From positions 1 through 38,984 of the forward strand of contig CANETF010000018.1 in the NCBI GenBank assembly GCA_947440575.1: a stretch of DNA of 38,984 nucleotides, read 5' to 3'. The number at the start of each line of letters is the position of its first letter. Position 1 is the stretch's first letter. This document shows positions 9,096 to 17,631 of the stretch, in pieces. Position numbers and translations under genes: made by a program. Under the pieces are notes generated by a model. That model did no database searches. It was not told the origin of the DNA and saw nothing but the letters and a program-made list of their open reading frames with translations. This stretch comes from Verrucomicrobiaceae bacterium (GTDB lineage: Bacteria > Verrucomicrobiota > Verrucomicrobiia > Verrucomicrobiales > Verrucomicrobiaceae).

Positions 9096-10610
9096 ATGAA
9101 ATGTTTGCTCATCTCCCTCACCCTTCTCCTGACTGGACTTGCCGCTGCGGCTGACAAGCCAAATGTCCTCTTCATCATCGCCGATGATTTGAACAACTAT
9201 CTGGGTTGCTATGGGGATCCACGCGCCAAGACGCCAAACATCGACAAGCTGGCGGCCCGCGGGGTCCGCTTTGAACGCTCGTACTGCGCGTTTCCGCTCT
9301 GTGGACCTAGCCGCAATTCCATGCTCACGGGTCTCTATCCGAACAGCACTGGCATTCTGACCAACTCGCTGATTTTTCGACAATCCATTCCCACTCAGCA
9401 TTCGCTGCCCCAAGCGTTTCGTCTGCAGGGCTACTTCGCTGCTCGCATTGGCAAGCTCTATCATTACAACGTGCCCAACTCAATCGGCACCAATGGACAT
9501 GATGACCCTGGATCCTGGGAACTCGAGCTGAACCCTGCGGGTGTCGACCGGCTGAAGGAGGAGGGCGATATCTTTACCCTGACCCCCGGCCAATTTGGTG
9601 GCACGCTCAGTTGGCTGGCCTCGTCACGTGATGAATCTCAACATACCGATGGTTTGATGGCGCGGGATGCGGAGTGGGTTTTGGAGCGATGTGCCCGGCA
9701 AAAGGACCGGCCGTTTTTCCTCGCGGTGGGATTCTTTCGTCCGCACACACCTTACGTTGCACCGAAGTCCCCCTATTTTGGATGGTACCCCGAGGCAGAG
9801 ATGCCAGTGCACCCGACAGTGGATAAGAATCCCCCGGAGGTTCCCGCAGCCGCCCTGGGCAGCTACAAAAAGGATCAGGACCAACTGACGGACACACTCC
9901 GCCGGCAGGCGGTCCAGGCCTACTATGCCAGCATCAGTTTCTTGGACGAGCAGGTCGGACGGGTCGTGGGCGCCCTGGATCGCCTCGGTCTGGCCAACAA
10001 CACGGTCATCGTCTTCACCAGTGATCATGGCTATCATATGGGCGAGCATGGCTTGTGGCAGAAGCAGAGCCTTTTTGAGGGCAGTGCCCGGGTGCCGATG
10101 CTGATCGTCGCCCCGGGAGTCGCCCAAGCCGGCGCAGCCGCCGCCACGCCTGTTAGCCAGGTGGACCTCTTTCCCACCTTGGCGGAACTTTGCGGCATTC
10201 CCGCCCCGAAAAATCTTCAGGGTCAAAGCTTGGTTCCCATTTTGAAGGATCCTTCTGCCAAAGGTCGTGGATGGGCCATCACGCAGGTGGTGCGTGGAGG
10301 TGTCGGTCGAGCAGGCAAGGCGGCAGCCCAGGGTGCCGCCGGGAAACGTTTTTTTGGATACAGCCTGCGCACTTCGCGTTGGCGTTACACGGAGTGGGAT
10401 GAGGGCAACCAAGGCCGTGAGCTCTATGACCATGAGACGGATCCTGAGGAATTGAAGAATCTGGCCAACGATCCGGCGCATGCGGCAACCGTGGCAGATT
10501 TGAGTGCGAACCTGCGTGAGGCGGCGAAGGGCACGTTTCCGCCGGACGGCGTAACGCCTGAAATCAAGAGTGAAGGGGCGTTGTGGCCGCCCAACCTGAC
10601 CAATCCCTGA
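9096..10610 (+). CDS. Exported sulfatase, iduronate-2-sulfatase-like
   Basis: A 504-residue sulfatase with a signal peptide (residues 1-19), Asp30-Asp31 in FIIADDLNNYLGCYG, and the formylglycine motif CGPSR at 69-73. FFLAVGFFRPHTPYVAPK and TSDHGYHMGEHGLWQK are hallmarks of the iduronate-2-sulfatase branch, distinct from the two arylsulfatases at the start of the window. The family removes 2-O-sulfate from uronic acids or related sulfated sugars; the actual substrate is unknown. A short glycine/alanine-rich stretch (VGRAGKAAAQGAAGK) interrupts the C-terminal subdomain. The gene stands alone between a candidate promoter and a bidirectional terminator, so it is probably monocistronic. Confidence 0.93.
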   Translation: MKCLLISLTLLLTGLAAAADKPNVLFIIADDLNNYLGCYGDPRAKTPNIDKLAARGVRFERSYCAFPLCGPSRNSMLTGLYPNSTGILTNSLIFRQSIPTQHSLPQAFRLQGYFAARIGKLYHYNVPNSIGTNGHDDPGSWELELNPAGVDRLKEEGDIFTLTPGQFGGTLSWLASSRDESQHTDGLMARDAEWVLERCARQKDRPFFLAVGFFRPHTPYVAPKSPYFGWYPEAEMPVHPTVDKNPPEVPAAALGSYKKDQDQLTDTLRRQAVQAYYASISFLDEQVGRVVGALDRLGLANNTVIVFTSDHGYHMGEHGLWQKQSLFEGSARVPMLIVAPGVAQAGAAAATPVSQVDLFPTLAELCGIPAPKNLQGQSLVPILKDPSAKGRGWAITQVVRGGVGRAGKAAAQGAAGKRFFGYSLRTSRWRYTEWDEGNQGRELYDHETDPEELKNLANDPAHAATVADLSANLREAAKGTFPPDGVTPEIKSEGALWPPNLTNP

Positions 10611-10624
10611 GGCATCCAAACAAA

Positions 10625-10649
10625 AAGGGGGACCGAATTGGCCCCCCTT
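10625..10649. terminator. Bidirectional intrinsic terminator between convergent genes
   Basis: The arms AAGGGGGACC (10625-10634) and GGCCCCCCTT (10640-10649) form a 10-bp stem with one mismatch and a 5-nt loop. Read on the minus strand it is followed by TTTTTG, a good tail for trigger factor. On the plus strand the tail is weaker. Confidence 0.75.
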
Positions 10650-10674
10650 CAAGTTTCAGGAATCTTATCCGGCT

Positions 10675-12033
10675 TTAGGCTTCCGCAGGGCTGTGTGTTT
10701 CACAGTGTTCGGCCTCGGGCTCGGTTTCTTCGACGACTGCCTGGTCCTTGAGGAACTCGATGGCGTTCTGCAGCAGGAGGTCATCGCGAAGGCTGTTGAT
10801 GACGCCTTCCTTCTGAGCCTGAGCCAGATATTTCTTCACTGGCATGCCGCTGCGGGCTGCCATCTGAGCAAGGGCCATTTGGACCTGGGCGTCAGCGACG
10901 CTGAGGTTTTCGGCGCGGGCCACTTCACTGAGGATGAAGCTGATTTTCACGTTTTGGCGGGCCTGTTGGGTGGCTGTGTTGAGGATGGCTTCCTGCTGGT
11001 TCACCAGTTCGGTTTCGTTAACGCCTTGGCGCAGAGCGTTTTGAGCGATTTCATTGGTCCGCCGCTGGGCGGCCCGGTTGACGACCTCCTGGGGGAGATC
11101 GAACTCAAGGTTGTTGGACAGATGCTCCAGCACTTGGTTGGTTTTGCTGACGTCACGTGCTTGCTCACGGCGGCGCAGCAGGCCTTGGGAGACTTCGCTG
11201 CGGAGGGTCTCAAGGGTCATTTCTTCACCGCCAACCTTTTTGATGAATTCGTCATCAAGTTCGGGCACACGCTTCTCTTTCACGCCGCCACAAGTGATCT
11301 GGAATTGCAATGTTTTGCCGCGCAGAGCTTCAAAGGCGAAGTCTTCGGGGAGGGTGATGTCGAGGTTGCGTTGCTCGTTGGTGCTGATGCCGAGGAGGCC
11401 GGCGTAAAAGCCAGGAAGGAAGTCGTCTTCACTGTCCAACAGGAACCATTGCTGTTCCAAGGACTTCAAATGATCGGGCGCCTCGGGCAAGACTTCAGCG
11501 ACGGGTTGCGAGTCGAGATAGGTTTCATAGCCCAGAACAACCACGTCTTTGAGGCTGGCGGCACGGGTGACGTCTTCGAAGGTTTGGTAGCGCTCGCGAA
11601 GGTGCAGGAGGTCATGGTCAATGTCGGCGTCGTTCACTTCCACGCGTGGAAGCTTGACGGCGATCCCCTTGTAGTTCGGCAATTCGAACTTGGGTGTGAG
11701 ACTGAGCTCGATGTTGCAGGAGAAGCTTTTGTCCGCGTTGTGATGAAGTTTGTCGGTCACCCCAAGAATGTTCAGGATGTCGAGACCCTCGTTCTTGATG
11801 GCTGTTTGCAAACCGTCAGAGGCGAGCTGGCGCTCAAGCTCTTCCGTGATCGCGGCTCCGTAGGTCTTGAGGATGATGGCAGGAGGCACTTTGCCGGGCC
11901 GATAGCCGGGGATCTTGGCTCCGCGCGTGTAGTAAGCGATCAGGTTGCTGCGCTGCTTGGCGACTTCCTCTGCCGTGGCGTGCACGTGGACGACGGCTCG
12001 GCAGTTGGACTGGTGTTCGACGTTGATGTTCAT
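10675..12033 (-). CDS. tig: Trigger factor, ribosome-associated chaperone
   Basis: A 452-residue peptidyl-prolyl isomerase and holdase that docks at the ribosome exit tunnel and shields nascent chains. The N-terminal ribosome-binding domain carries the signature GYRPGKVP at 43-50 (family GFRxGKxP). A divergent FKBP-like middle domain follows at about residues 150-245. The C-terminal helical domain (~250-430) forms the chaperone arms, and the protein ends in an acidic tail. Length is close to the usual 430-450. The ATG at 12033 begins the conserved MNINVE strand. In many bacteria tig precedes clpP and clpX; here the next gene downstream is a convergent sulfatase, so that arrangement is absent. 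Function is confident. Confidence 0.93.
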   Translation of the reverse strand: MNINVEHQSNCRAVVHVHATAEEVAKQRSNLIAYYTRGAKIPGYRPGKVPPAIILKTYGAAITEELERQLASDGLQTAIKNEGLDILNILGVTDKLHHNADKSFSCNIELSLTPKFELPNYKGIAVKLPRVEVNDADIDHDLLHLRERYQTFEDVTRAASLKDVVVLGYETYLDSQPVAEVLPEAPDHLKSLEQQWFLLDSEDDFLPGFYAGLLGISTNEQRNLDITLPEDFAFEALRGKTLQFQITCGGVKEKRVPELDDEFIKKVGGEEMTLETLRSEVSQGLLRRREQARDVSKTNQVLEHLSNNLEFDLPQEVVNRAAQRRTNEIAQNALRQGVNETELVNQQEAILNTATQQARQNVKISFILSEVARAENLSVADAQVQMALAQMAARSGMPVKKYLAQAQKEGVINSLRDDLLLQNAIEFLKDQAVVEETEPEAEHCETHSPAEA

Positions 12034-12102
12034 GAAGGTTGGATGGGCAAAATGGGGCTGGACGGGTCTTGGTGGGTACGAGTCCGGACCAAAGGGGCGG
12101 GC

Positions 12103-12131
12103 AGACTAGAGCACTTTCGCGGTTTTGACAA
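12103..12131 (-). promoter_or_regulatory. Candidate promoter for trigger factor
   Basis: Read on the minus strand, TTGTCA (12131-12126) and TAGTCT (12108-12103) are 17 bp apart, about 70 bp upstream of the trigger factor ATG. The -35 box is good and the -10 weak. Confidence 0.3.
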
Positions 12132-12213
12132 ATGGAAGCGAACTGGGTTTCCTGTGAGCATCTGAGTTCGAACGCCCATTGCAGGAGGTCTAAGAGGGGT
12201 AGTTTGGTCTAAA

Positions 12214-12342
12214 ATGAGGGATTCGTTGATCCAATGGTGGGTGGGCCGTTCGCCGGGTTGGCGCTATGGCATCGGCCGGAATTTGGTTTTCTCGGGTCGC
12301 CTCTGGCCAGCGGCCTTTGGCATTGGAGGTGCCTTGTTTTGA
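12214..12342 (+). CDS. Possible small protein, 42 residues
   Basis: An ATG-started frame ends in TGA and encodes a tryptophan- and glycine-rich peptide beginning MRDSLIQWWVGRSPGW. A TAAAAT box overlaps its start and a purine-rich AGAGGGG lies about 15-20 bp upstream, neither well placed. I recognise no family. It may be a chance frame in the divergent control region. Confidence 0.15.
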   Translation: MRDSLIQWWVGRSPGWRYGIGRNLVFSGRLWPAAFGIGGALF

Positions 12343-12460
12343 TCACTGCAGGCCTCAATTTTGATTCATAAAGACTAGGAGAAGGCATGTAGTCGGTAGA
12401 ATCCTCTTTCCTGTTTGATAAAGTAACGCATCTTACTGCCGGGTGTATTTTAGCCCTCAC

Positions 12461-13039
12461 ATGGACGCTGTCACAATCGAATTTGCCCCTGCCACAGGCA
12501 CCGAAAAGGAATGGAACGAGGCGTATGCGCGGCTGGCGGATTACTTCCGCTCTTACCGCCTGCACAATCGAATCCGGCGCACTCAACTGATCCTGACAAC
12601 GCTGGGATTAGCGTCGGAAGAACATGCAAAGGACCCTAGTAAGTCACCCACCCAGCATGCGATCAATCAGGCGCGGCGGATGATGAAGGAGTGGCTCGAA
12701 GAGATTTACGTGGATATTCCAATGACCGATACCCAAATCGAGGGCACGGGGCGGCTGGGCTTTTTTCTCAGCGGTGGGCCGGATCGCTGGCCGCATTTCT
12801 TTTTGGATAAGGAAACCCTTCCACATGACATGGCGGAGGCCATGCGCAACTCCGTTCGGGAGTCCGGTCCTGGCTTGCAGGTCTCAAAAATGACGCCTCG
12901 AGACATCGACTTGGGCCTGATCTCCAATGTGGCGGAAGAGGGCCTTGACCGCTTCGGTCGCCACCCCGTGGTGCGATATTCGGTGCTGATTGTTTTGATC
13001 GGCGTGGTTTTGGGTTATCTGTATACACTGCTTCAGTAG
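12461..13039 (+). CDS. Small tail-anchored protein of unknown function, upstream of OpgH
   Basis: About 192 residues. The body is soluble and charged, with helical segments (WNEAYARLADYFRSYRLHNRIRR, ARRMMKEWLEEIY). A single hydrophobic helix at the extreme C-terminus (YSVLIVLIGVVLGYLYTLLQ) suggests tail anchoring in the inner membrane with the body in the cytoplasm. An in-frame GTG at 12443 is an alternative start; I prefer the ATG. The stop codon overlaps the ribosome-binding site of the glucan synthase gene, which starts 16 bp later, so the two are very likely co-translated. I do not recognise the family. A regulatory or accessory role for the synthase is inference from position alone. Confidence 0.7.
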   Translation: MDAVTIEFAPATGTEKEWNEAYARLADYFRSYRLHNRIRRTQLILTTLGLASEEHAKDPSKSPTQHAINQARRMMKEWLEEIYVDIPMTDTQIEGTGRLGFFLSGGPDRWPHFFLDKETLPHDMAEAMRNSVRESGPGLQVSKMTPRDIDLGLISNVAEEGLDRFGRHPVVRYSVLIVLIGVVLGYLYTLLQ

Positions 13040-13043
13040 GAGG
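13038..13043 (+). promoter_or_regulatory. Strong ribosome-binding site for the OpgH gene
   Basis: AGGAGG overlaps the TAG stop of the preceding gene and lies 12 bp before the ATG at 13056. It fixes that start and suggests translational coupling. It stands out because most genes here lack a clear Shine-Dalgarno sequence. Confidence 0.7.
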
Positions 13044-13055
13044 ACTCCAACCGCC

Positions 13056-15218
13056 ATGAATCCGAACGAGACACCCGCGCCTGCGATCCCGCATCCCGCC
13101 CAGGGTTTGCCGCCTCTGCGCATCTCCCGCACCCGACGGGCTACTTTTTTCACCCTGGTGGGCCTTGGCACGGTCGTCGGCACTTGGTTAATGGTGGTCT
13201 ACCTCGGAGAAGGGGGCCTTGGGCCTTTGGAACTCGCCTTGTTGGCAACGTTCATCCCACTCTACTACCAGCTGAATGTGGGCTTTTGGACGGCGTTGGC
13301 CGGGGTCTGGTTGATGAATCGGCCGAGTCCGGACACCCTGGACTTGTGGCAGACTCTCAGCCCAGAAGACCATCACGCCCCCATCGAGGCCTCGACGGCA
13401 ATCATCATGCCGATCTACAACGAAGATGTCACGCGTGTCTTCGAGGGCCTGCGGGCCATTTATCTTTCGCTCCAGCAAACGGGGCAGGACGAGCAGTTTG
13501 ACTTCTTTGTGCTGAGTGACTCGGACGACCCCAGCAAGTGGATCGAAGAAGAGGTGGCCTGGTTGGAGTTGTGCCGGCAATTGAAAGCCTTTGGGCGGAT
13601 CTTCTATCGAAAACGCCGGAAGCCCATCAATCGCAAAAGCGGTAATGTGAGTGACTTCTGCCGTCGCTGGGGCAAACGCTATCGATACACGGTGGTCTTG
13701 GATGCTGACAGCCTCATGTCCGGCCGTTTGCTGACGACCATGGTGCGGATCATGGAGAAAAACTCGGGGCTGGGTATTCTTCAGACCTTCCCTCGCCAAA
13801 TTGCGGCCGAGACCCTGCTGGGTCGCGTCATGCAATTTGCGCAAGCGCTTTACGGCCCGCCATTCGCCTACGGTCTGGACTACTGGCAGTGTGGTGAAGC
13901 GAATTTCTGGGGTCACAATGCCATCATACGCCTGGCTCCCTTCATTGAGAACTGTGCGCTGCCGCCATTGCCCGGCAAGGAGCCTTTTGGAGGCCACATT
14001 CTGAGTCACGACTTTGTGGAGGCGGCCTTGATGCGCAAAGCGGGTTACGCCGTTCGACTTTTGCCGTCCCTGCGCGGAAGTTACGAAGAGGGGCCACCAA
14101 CCTTGATCGACATGCTCAAGCGGGATCGCCGCTGGTGTCAGGGCAACATGCAACACATCTGGTTGTTGTTTGCCAAAAAGTGGCACCCAATGAGTCGATT
14201 GAACTTCCTCCATGGAATTCTCAGCTATGCCAGTTCACTTCTTTGGCTGCTATTCTTGGTTTTCTCCACAGCGTTGGCCGCGCTGCCCAGTGGTAGGGAG
14301 TTGGAAAGAACGCAAACAGCGGAGCAGTTGCTGTTAGGACTCACGATCGCTTTGATCTTCTTACCGAAGACCGTCATTCTGCTGGATGAGCAGTTGACAG
14401 GCCGGATGTTCAAACCCCTTAAACAAAGGTTCCTCACGTCCTTCAGCAGTGTGCTGGACACCATCATCTTCACTTTGATGGCCCCCGTTCTGATGATCTT
14501 CCATGCCCGCTTTGTCGTCTACACGTTGCTTGGAAAGGGTGTGAACTGGGTCGCACAGCGGCGCAAAATGTCCGGCGGAGTCGACTGGGTGGAAGTCTTT
14601 TTCACGTTTGGTCCCATCAGCTTGCTGGGCATCATTTGGGGCGTGGTGGGGTGGTTCATTTCCACCAACTTTCTCCTCTGGATCAGCCCCATCTTGATCT
14701 GCCTCGTTCTTTCGATTCCGATGGCGGGTATTGTCTCGGGGAGCCACAGCGGACGGCGATTGGGCCTTTTCCTCAGCCCTGAAGAAGATGAGCCACCAAC
14801 GGTGTTGAGCACCATGGAACAAAATCTCACCGAAGTGAATGACCGGCTTCAATTGCAACCAGAGTTGGAGAAGTACTTCGGCCTGCTGCAGGTTTGTCTT
14901 GATCCGTATGTCAACGGTCTCCATGTCAGCTTGCTTCGGAAGCGCAAGAATATCCAGGTCTCCCGAGACTATCTTGACACTTTGGCAGATCGCCTTGTGC
15001 GCGAAGGGCCGCAGGCCCTGAAGCCGCAAGAGATCAAAGCGATGATTTATGACACGGATACGATGACGCATCTGCATTACCGACTTTGGTCTGCGGCGGA
15101 TAAAGATCTCGCTCCTTTCTGGTTCCTGGCTATTCGCCAATACAATGTGGCAGCGACGAATCCGTTCGCTCACCTTTTGGCCCAACGGAAAGGCGAAACC
15201 GTCCGTCTGTCGGCATGA
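13056..15218 (+). CDS. opgH: Glucans biosynthesis glucosyltransferase H (OpgH/MdoH)
   Basis: A 720-residue inner-membrane family 2 glucosyltransferase that, in relatives, polymerises UDP-glucose into the beta-1,2 backbone of osmoregulated periplasmic glucans. Two N-terminal membrane segments (about 31-50 and 58-86) precede the cytoplasmic catalytic domain. Motifs are SDSDD (154-158), LDADS (215-219), SHDF (317-320) and RRWCQGN (358-364), matching the processive D,D,D,QxxRW scheme. Several membrane helices follow (~375-570), then a soluble tail. E. coli OpgH has about 847 residues; the shorter length reflects a smaller N-terminal region. No opgG, its usual partner, is adjacent. The upstream tail-anchored unknown occupies the operon position instead. 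Regulation by osmolarity is not visible in the sequence. Confidence 0.92.
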   Translation: MNPNETPAPAIPHPAQGLPPLRISRTRRATFFTLVGLGTVVGTWLMVVYLGEGGLGPLELALLATFIPLYYQLNVGFWTALAGVWLMNRPSPDTLDLWQTLSPEDHHAPIEASTAIIMPIYNEDVTRVFEGLRAIYLSLQQTGQDEQFDFFVLSDSDDPSKWIEEEVAWLELCRQLKAFGRIFYRKRRKPINRKSGNVSDFCRRWGKRYRYTVVLDADSLMSGRLLTTMVRIMEKNSGLGILQTFPRQIAAETLLGRVMQFAQALYGPPFAYGLDYWQCGEANFWGHNAIIRLAPFIENCALPPLPGKEPFGGHILSHDFVEAALMRKAGYAVRLLPSLRGSYEEGPPTLIDMLKRDRRWCQGNMQHIWLLFAKKWHPMSRLNFLHGILSYASSLLWLLFLVFSTALAALPSGRELERTQTAEQLLLGLTIALIFLPKTVILLDEQLTGRMFKPLKQRFLTSFSSVLDTIIFTLMAPVLMIFHARFVVYTLLGKGVNWVAQRRKMSGGVDWVEVFFTFGPISLLGIIWGVVGWFISTNFLLWISPILICLVLSIPMAGIVSGSHSGRRLGLFLSPEEDEPPTVLSTMEQNLTEVNDRLQLQPELEKYFGLLQVCLDPYVNGLHVSLLRKRKNIQVSRDYLDTLADRLVREGPQALKPQEIKAMIYDTDTMTHLHYRLWSAADKDLAPFWFLAIRQYNVAATNPFAHLLAQRKGETVRLSA

Positions 15219-15225
15219 TGAGTTT

Positions 15226-17631
15226 TCAAGGCGTAAGGGCTTGGGCGGGACGTTGCAGAGGAACCCGAATCGTTTCATCGCCTTCATAGGTCGAAACGGA
15301 GAAGTGATCCGCGCTCGGCTTATCGAGCCAGATGCGGACCTCCCCACACTGGGGTAGGACCAGCAAGCGCGATTTGCTCTCTGATGAGTAACGTTCTACT
15401 GAGCGAGGCAAAGCCAAAGCCGGATCTTCATCCGAGCCTGTGGCCACAATGACCGAGGGCGCTGCCGCAGCCAAAAATGCCCAGGAGCCATGAACATCGC
15501 CTTCATGAGCCCCGCAAATCAGCACGTCACACCTGAGATCTTCGCGGCGGTCCACAAGTGCGTTCTCGGTAATAAAGCCTGCATCCGCCGCCCATAGCAC
15601 CCGCAGTCCGCCTAGCTCCAGGCGTGCCACCAGTCCACGATCATCCGCCAGCCCGTTTGCATCGCGAACTCCGGGATAGAGTACAGTGAGACGGGAAGGT
15701 CGCAATCCTTCGCCTAGAGCGACCACATCACCCATCACCAAAGCGCGCCGAGCAGGCCAGTTTGGCCTTTCAAGCGGCAATCTCTCCAATGCCCTCCGCA
15801 TCTTCGATGCACCACTGTCAAAGCGCCAAGGTTCATGCACCGAATGATAAAGGGTGGATACTCGAGCAGTCTGAACGAGTGGCTCGAGTCCCCCGATGTG
15901 TCTGGAATCGGCGTGACTGAGGAAGACTCCATGGAGCCCATTCACTCCACTCTGACGCAGTGCTGGATAAACCACACTCGCAAAGGAATCAGCATCACCA
16001 CAATCCAGCATCCAATCCCTCCCGTTCATTCTCAACAACCCTGCTTCGGCCCCATATCGCAACGCAAACCAACGCAATTCCACGGCGGGAGTTTCGCGAC
16101 TCTCCGTCATGGGTGGCACATTGAAACTGGCACCCGGTAAGGCTGCAAAAGCGCTCGCGGAATCAATCATCAGGCTGGCAGTAGTGGCGCACAGGTTATT
16201 CAGTAGAACCTGAATCCAACCTGAGAAGGGCAGCATACTCACGGCGAGACTCGTGCATGCCACCCCAAGACACACAAAGGCCAGCGGAATGAGCAGACAG
16301 TTCGCGACCAAGGCGGCGGGTGTGATGGTATGAAAGTGAAACCACATTAGGGGCAAACTCCCAATCCATGCAGCCGCAGAGACTGTGAACAAACCCGCTA
16401 GGTGCCGTCTGATGATCGACCCACCCCGTTGCCAAACGGAGGCCAACGCAGGGGGTATGAACGAATCCATTTCCGTCCAAGGCTTACACCGCTCCATCAA
16501 AGGCGCGGCAAACAATGCAATCGAGAACAGCACTCCAAAGGACAACTGAAAACCAGCCTGAAACAACTGGTGTGTATCAGCGGCAAGAAGAACCAACGCC
16601 GATCCGCCTAGGTTGTTCAGAAGGTTTGCACGTCGCATGACAAGAGTGCTGCTGAGCACTACGGCCACCATTAACGCCGCGCGAGCCGCCGATGGTCGCC
16701 AACCGGTGACGTAGGCATACGCAAATACTAAAGGTGCCACCAACACCACCAAGTGCACCCGCCGCAAACAGAATGGGCGTACCAACGCTTGCAAGATAAT
16801 CGAGATCAAAGCGACATGCAGACCACTTACCGCAAACACGTGAAGTGTGCCACTGCGACGAAAAGCATCTTCAATTCGTGGATCCGTGTCTTCATCAGAG
16901 CCGAGCACCATCGCTCGAATCACTGAAAGTGCTTCCGGATCCTTTTCCAGGCCTACCCCCAGACGTTTTTGGATCGTGAATCGGCATTGGTTTGCACCCT
17001 CGCGAAGCATTCGAATCAACGACCAACCATCCCAATCGACTTGCCTCACATGGGTTACCCCAAGATCCCCCAAAACGCCCTCCCGCACCGCAAAAGTACG
17101 TGCATCAAATTCACCCGAATTCTTAGCCGGTGGCGGCGCTCTGAGCACTCCTGCAAGACGGCAGCGTGCCGAGCGAAGTGGCGGGTGTCCCTCTGGCAAT
17201 TGCGCCCGGACGCGATAGCCGGATCCCCAAACTTTGTGTTCCCCATAGGCCTCGCGAATTTCTCTCACTTGCAGCAGGGATCGAACTCGGCCTGTCGGGG
17301 TGATTTCAGATCGAATCTCATCGGCCCAGACCTCCACCTGACGTCCTTTTGCCCCTTCGGGTGCTTCCAACCACGCAAGCAGCGGATGACCAAAAGTCTC
17401 ATCGATACGACGCTGGTGAAGCCCGCCAAAAAGGCATCCGACTAGCAGTAAACTCCAATGCATCCGCGGAATGCGTCGCCCAAACGGGGAGATCGCTGCC
17501 CCGAGCACCACCAAGGCCAAGCCCAGCCAAACGCTGGGACTTCCTGGTTGTGAATCGGCCAGCAGAATACAAGGAATGGCAGCCAAGCAGCTCAAACCAA
17601 GAGGCAATCTTCGCCACCAAAATTCAATCAT
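15226..17631 (-). CDS. comEC: ComEC/Rec2 competence DNA-uptake channel
   Basis: An 801-residue inner-membrane protein of the family that carries single-stranded transforming DNA into the cytoplasm. It shows the usual order: N-terminal membrane helices with the DUF4131/OB-type region (to ~200), the competence domain with GTLHVFAVSGLHVALI (261-276) and several helices to about 490, and a C-terminal metallo-beta-lactamase-like domain (~515-780). In that last domain the metal motif reads HADSRH (573-578), where the family has HxDxDH or HxHxDH, so the second-last aspartate is arginine. Its ATG overlaps the stop of the upstream TPR gene by 4 bp (ATGA), indicating one operon. It converges on opgH with 7 bp between stops. 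Whether the nuclease-like domain is active is doubtful. Confidence 0.9.
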   Translation of the reverse strand: MIEFWWRRLPLGLSCLAAIPCILLADSQPGSPSVWLGLALVVLGAAISPFGRRIPRMHWSLLLVGCLFGGLHQRRIDETFGHPLLAWLEAPEGAKGRQVEVWADEIRSEITPTGRVRSLLQVREIREAYGEHKVWGSGYRVRAQLPEGHPPLRSARCRLAGVLRAPPPAKNSGEFDARTFAVREGVLGDLGVTHVRQVDWDGWSLIRMLREGANQCRFTIQKRLGVGLEKDPEALSVIRAMVLGSDEDTDPRIEDAFRRSGTLHVFAVSGLHVALISIILQALVRPFCLRRVHLVVLVAPLVFAYAYVTGWRPSAARAALMVAVVLSSTLVMRRANLLNNLGGSALVLLAADTHQLFQAGFQLSFGVLFSIALFAAPLMERCKPWTEMDSFIPPALASVWQRGGSIIRRHLAGLFTVSAAAWIGSLPLMWFHFHTITPAALVANCLLIPLAFVCLGVACTSLAVSMLPFSGWIQVLLNNLCATTASLMIDSASAFAALPGASFNVPPMTESRETPAVELRWFALRYGAEAGLLRMNGRDWMLDCGDADSFASVVYPALRQSGVNGLHGVFLSHADSRHIGGLEPLVQTARVSTLYHSVHEPWRFDSGASKMRRALERLPLERPNWPARRALVMGDVVALGEGLRPSRLTVLYPGVRDANGLADDRGLVARLELGGLRVLWAADAGFITENALVDRREDLRCDVLICGAHEGDVHGSWAFLAAAAPSVIVATGSDEDPALALPRSVERYSSESKSRLLVLPQCGEVRIWLDKPSADHFSVSTYEGDETIRVPLQRPAQALTP

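Larger units (their letters stand above)
12034..12460. other. 427-bp divergent intergenic region
   Basis: This gap separates trigger factor (leftward) from the unknown gene at 12461 (rightward). It holds the candidate tig promoter, one possible 42-codon frame at 12214-12342, and AT-richer DNA around 12350-12420 that may include the rightward promoter. I see no RNA gene and no strong hairpin terminator. Confidence 0.5.

Noticed and set aside
10693..12165. A 490-codon plus-strand frame opposite trigger factor
   Set aside because: Repetitive Phe/Val/Gly/Asp-rich translation typical of an antisense frame; the minus strand encodes an unmistakable trigger factor.
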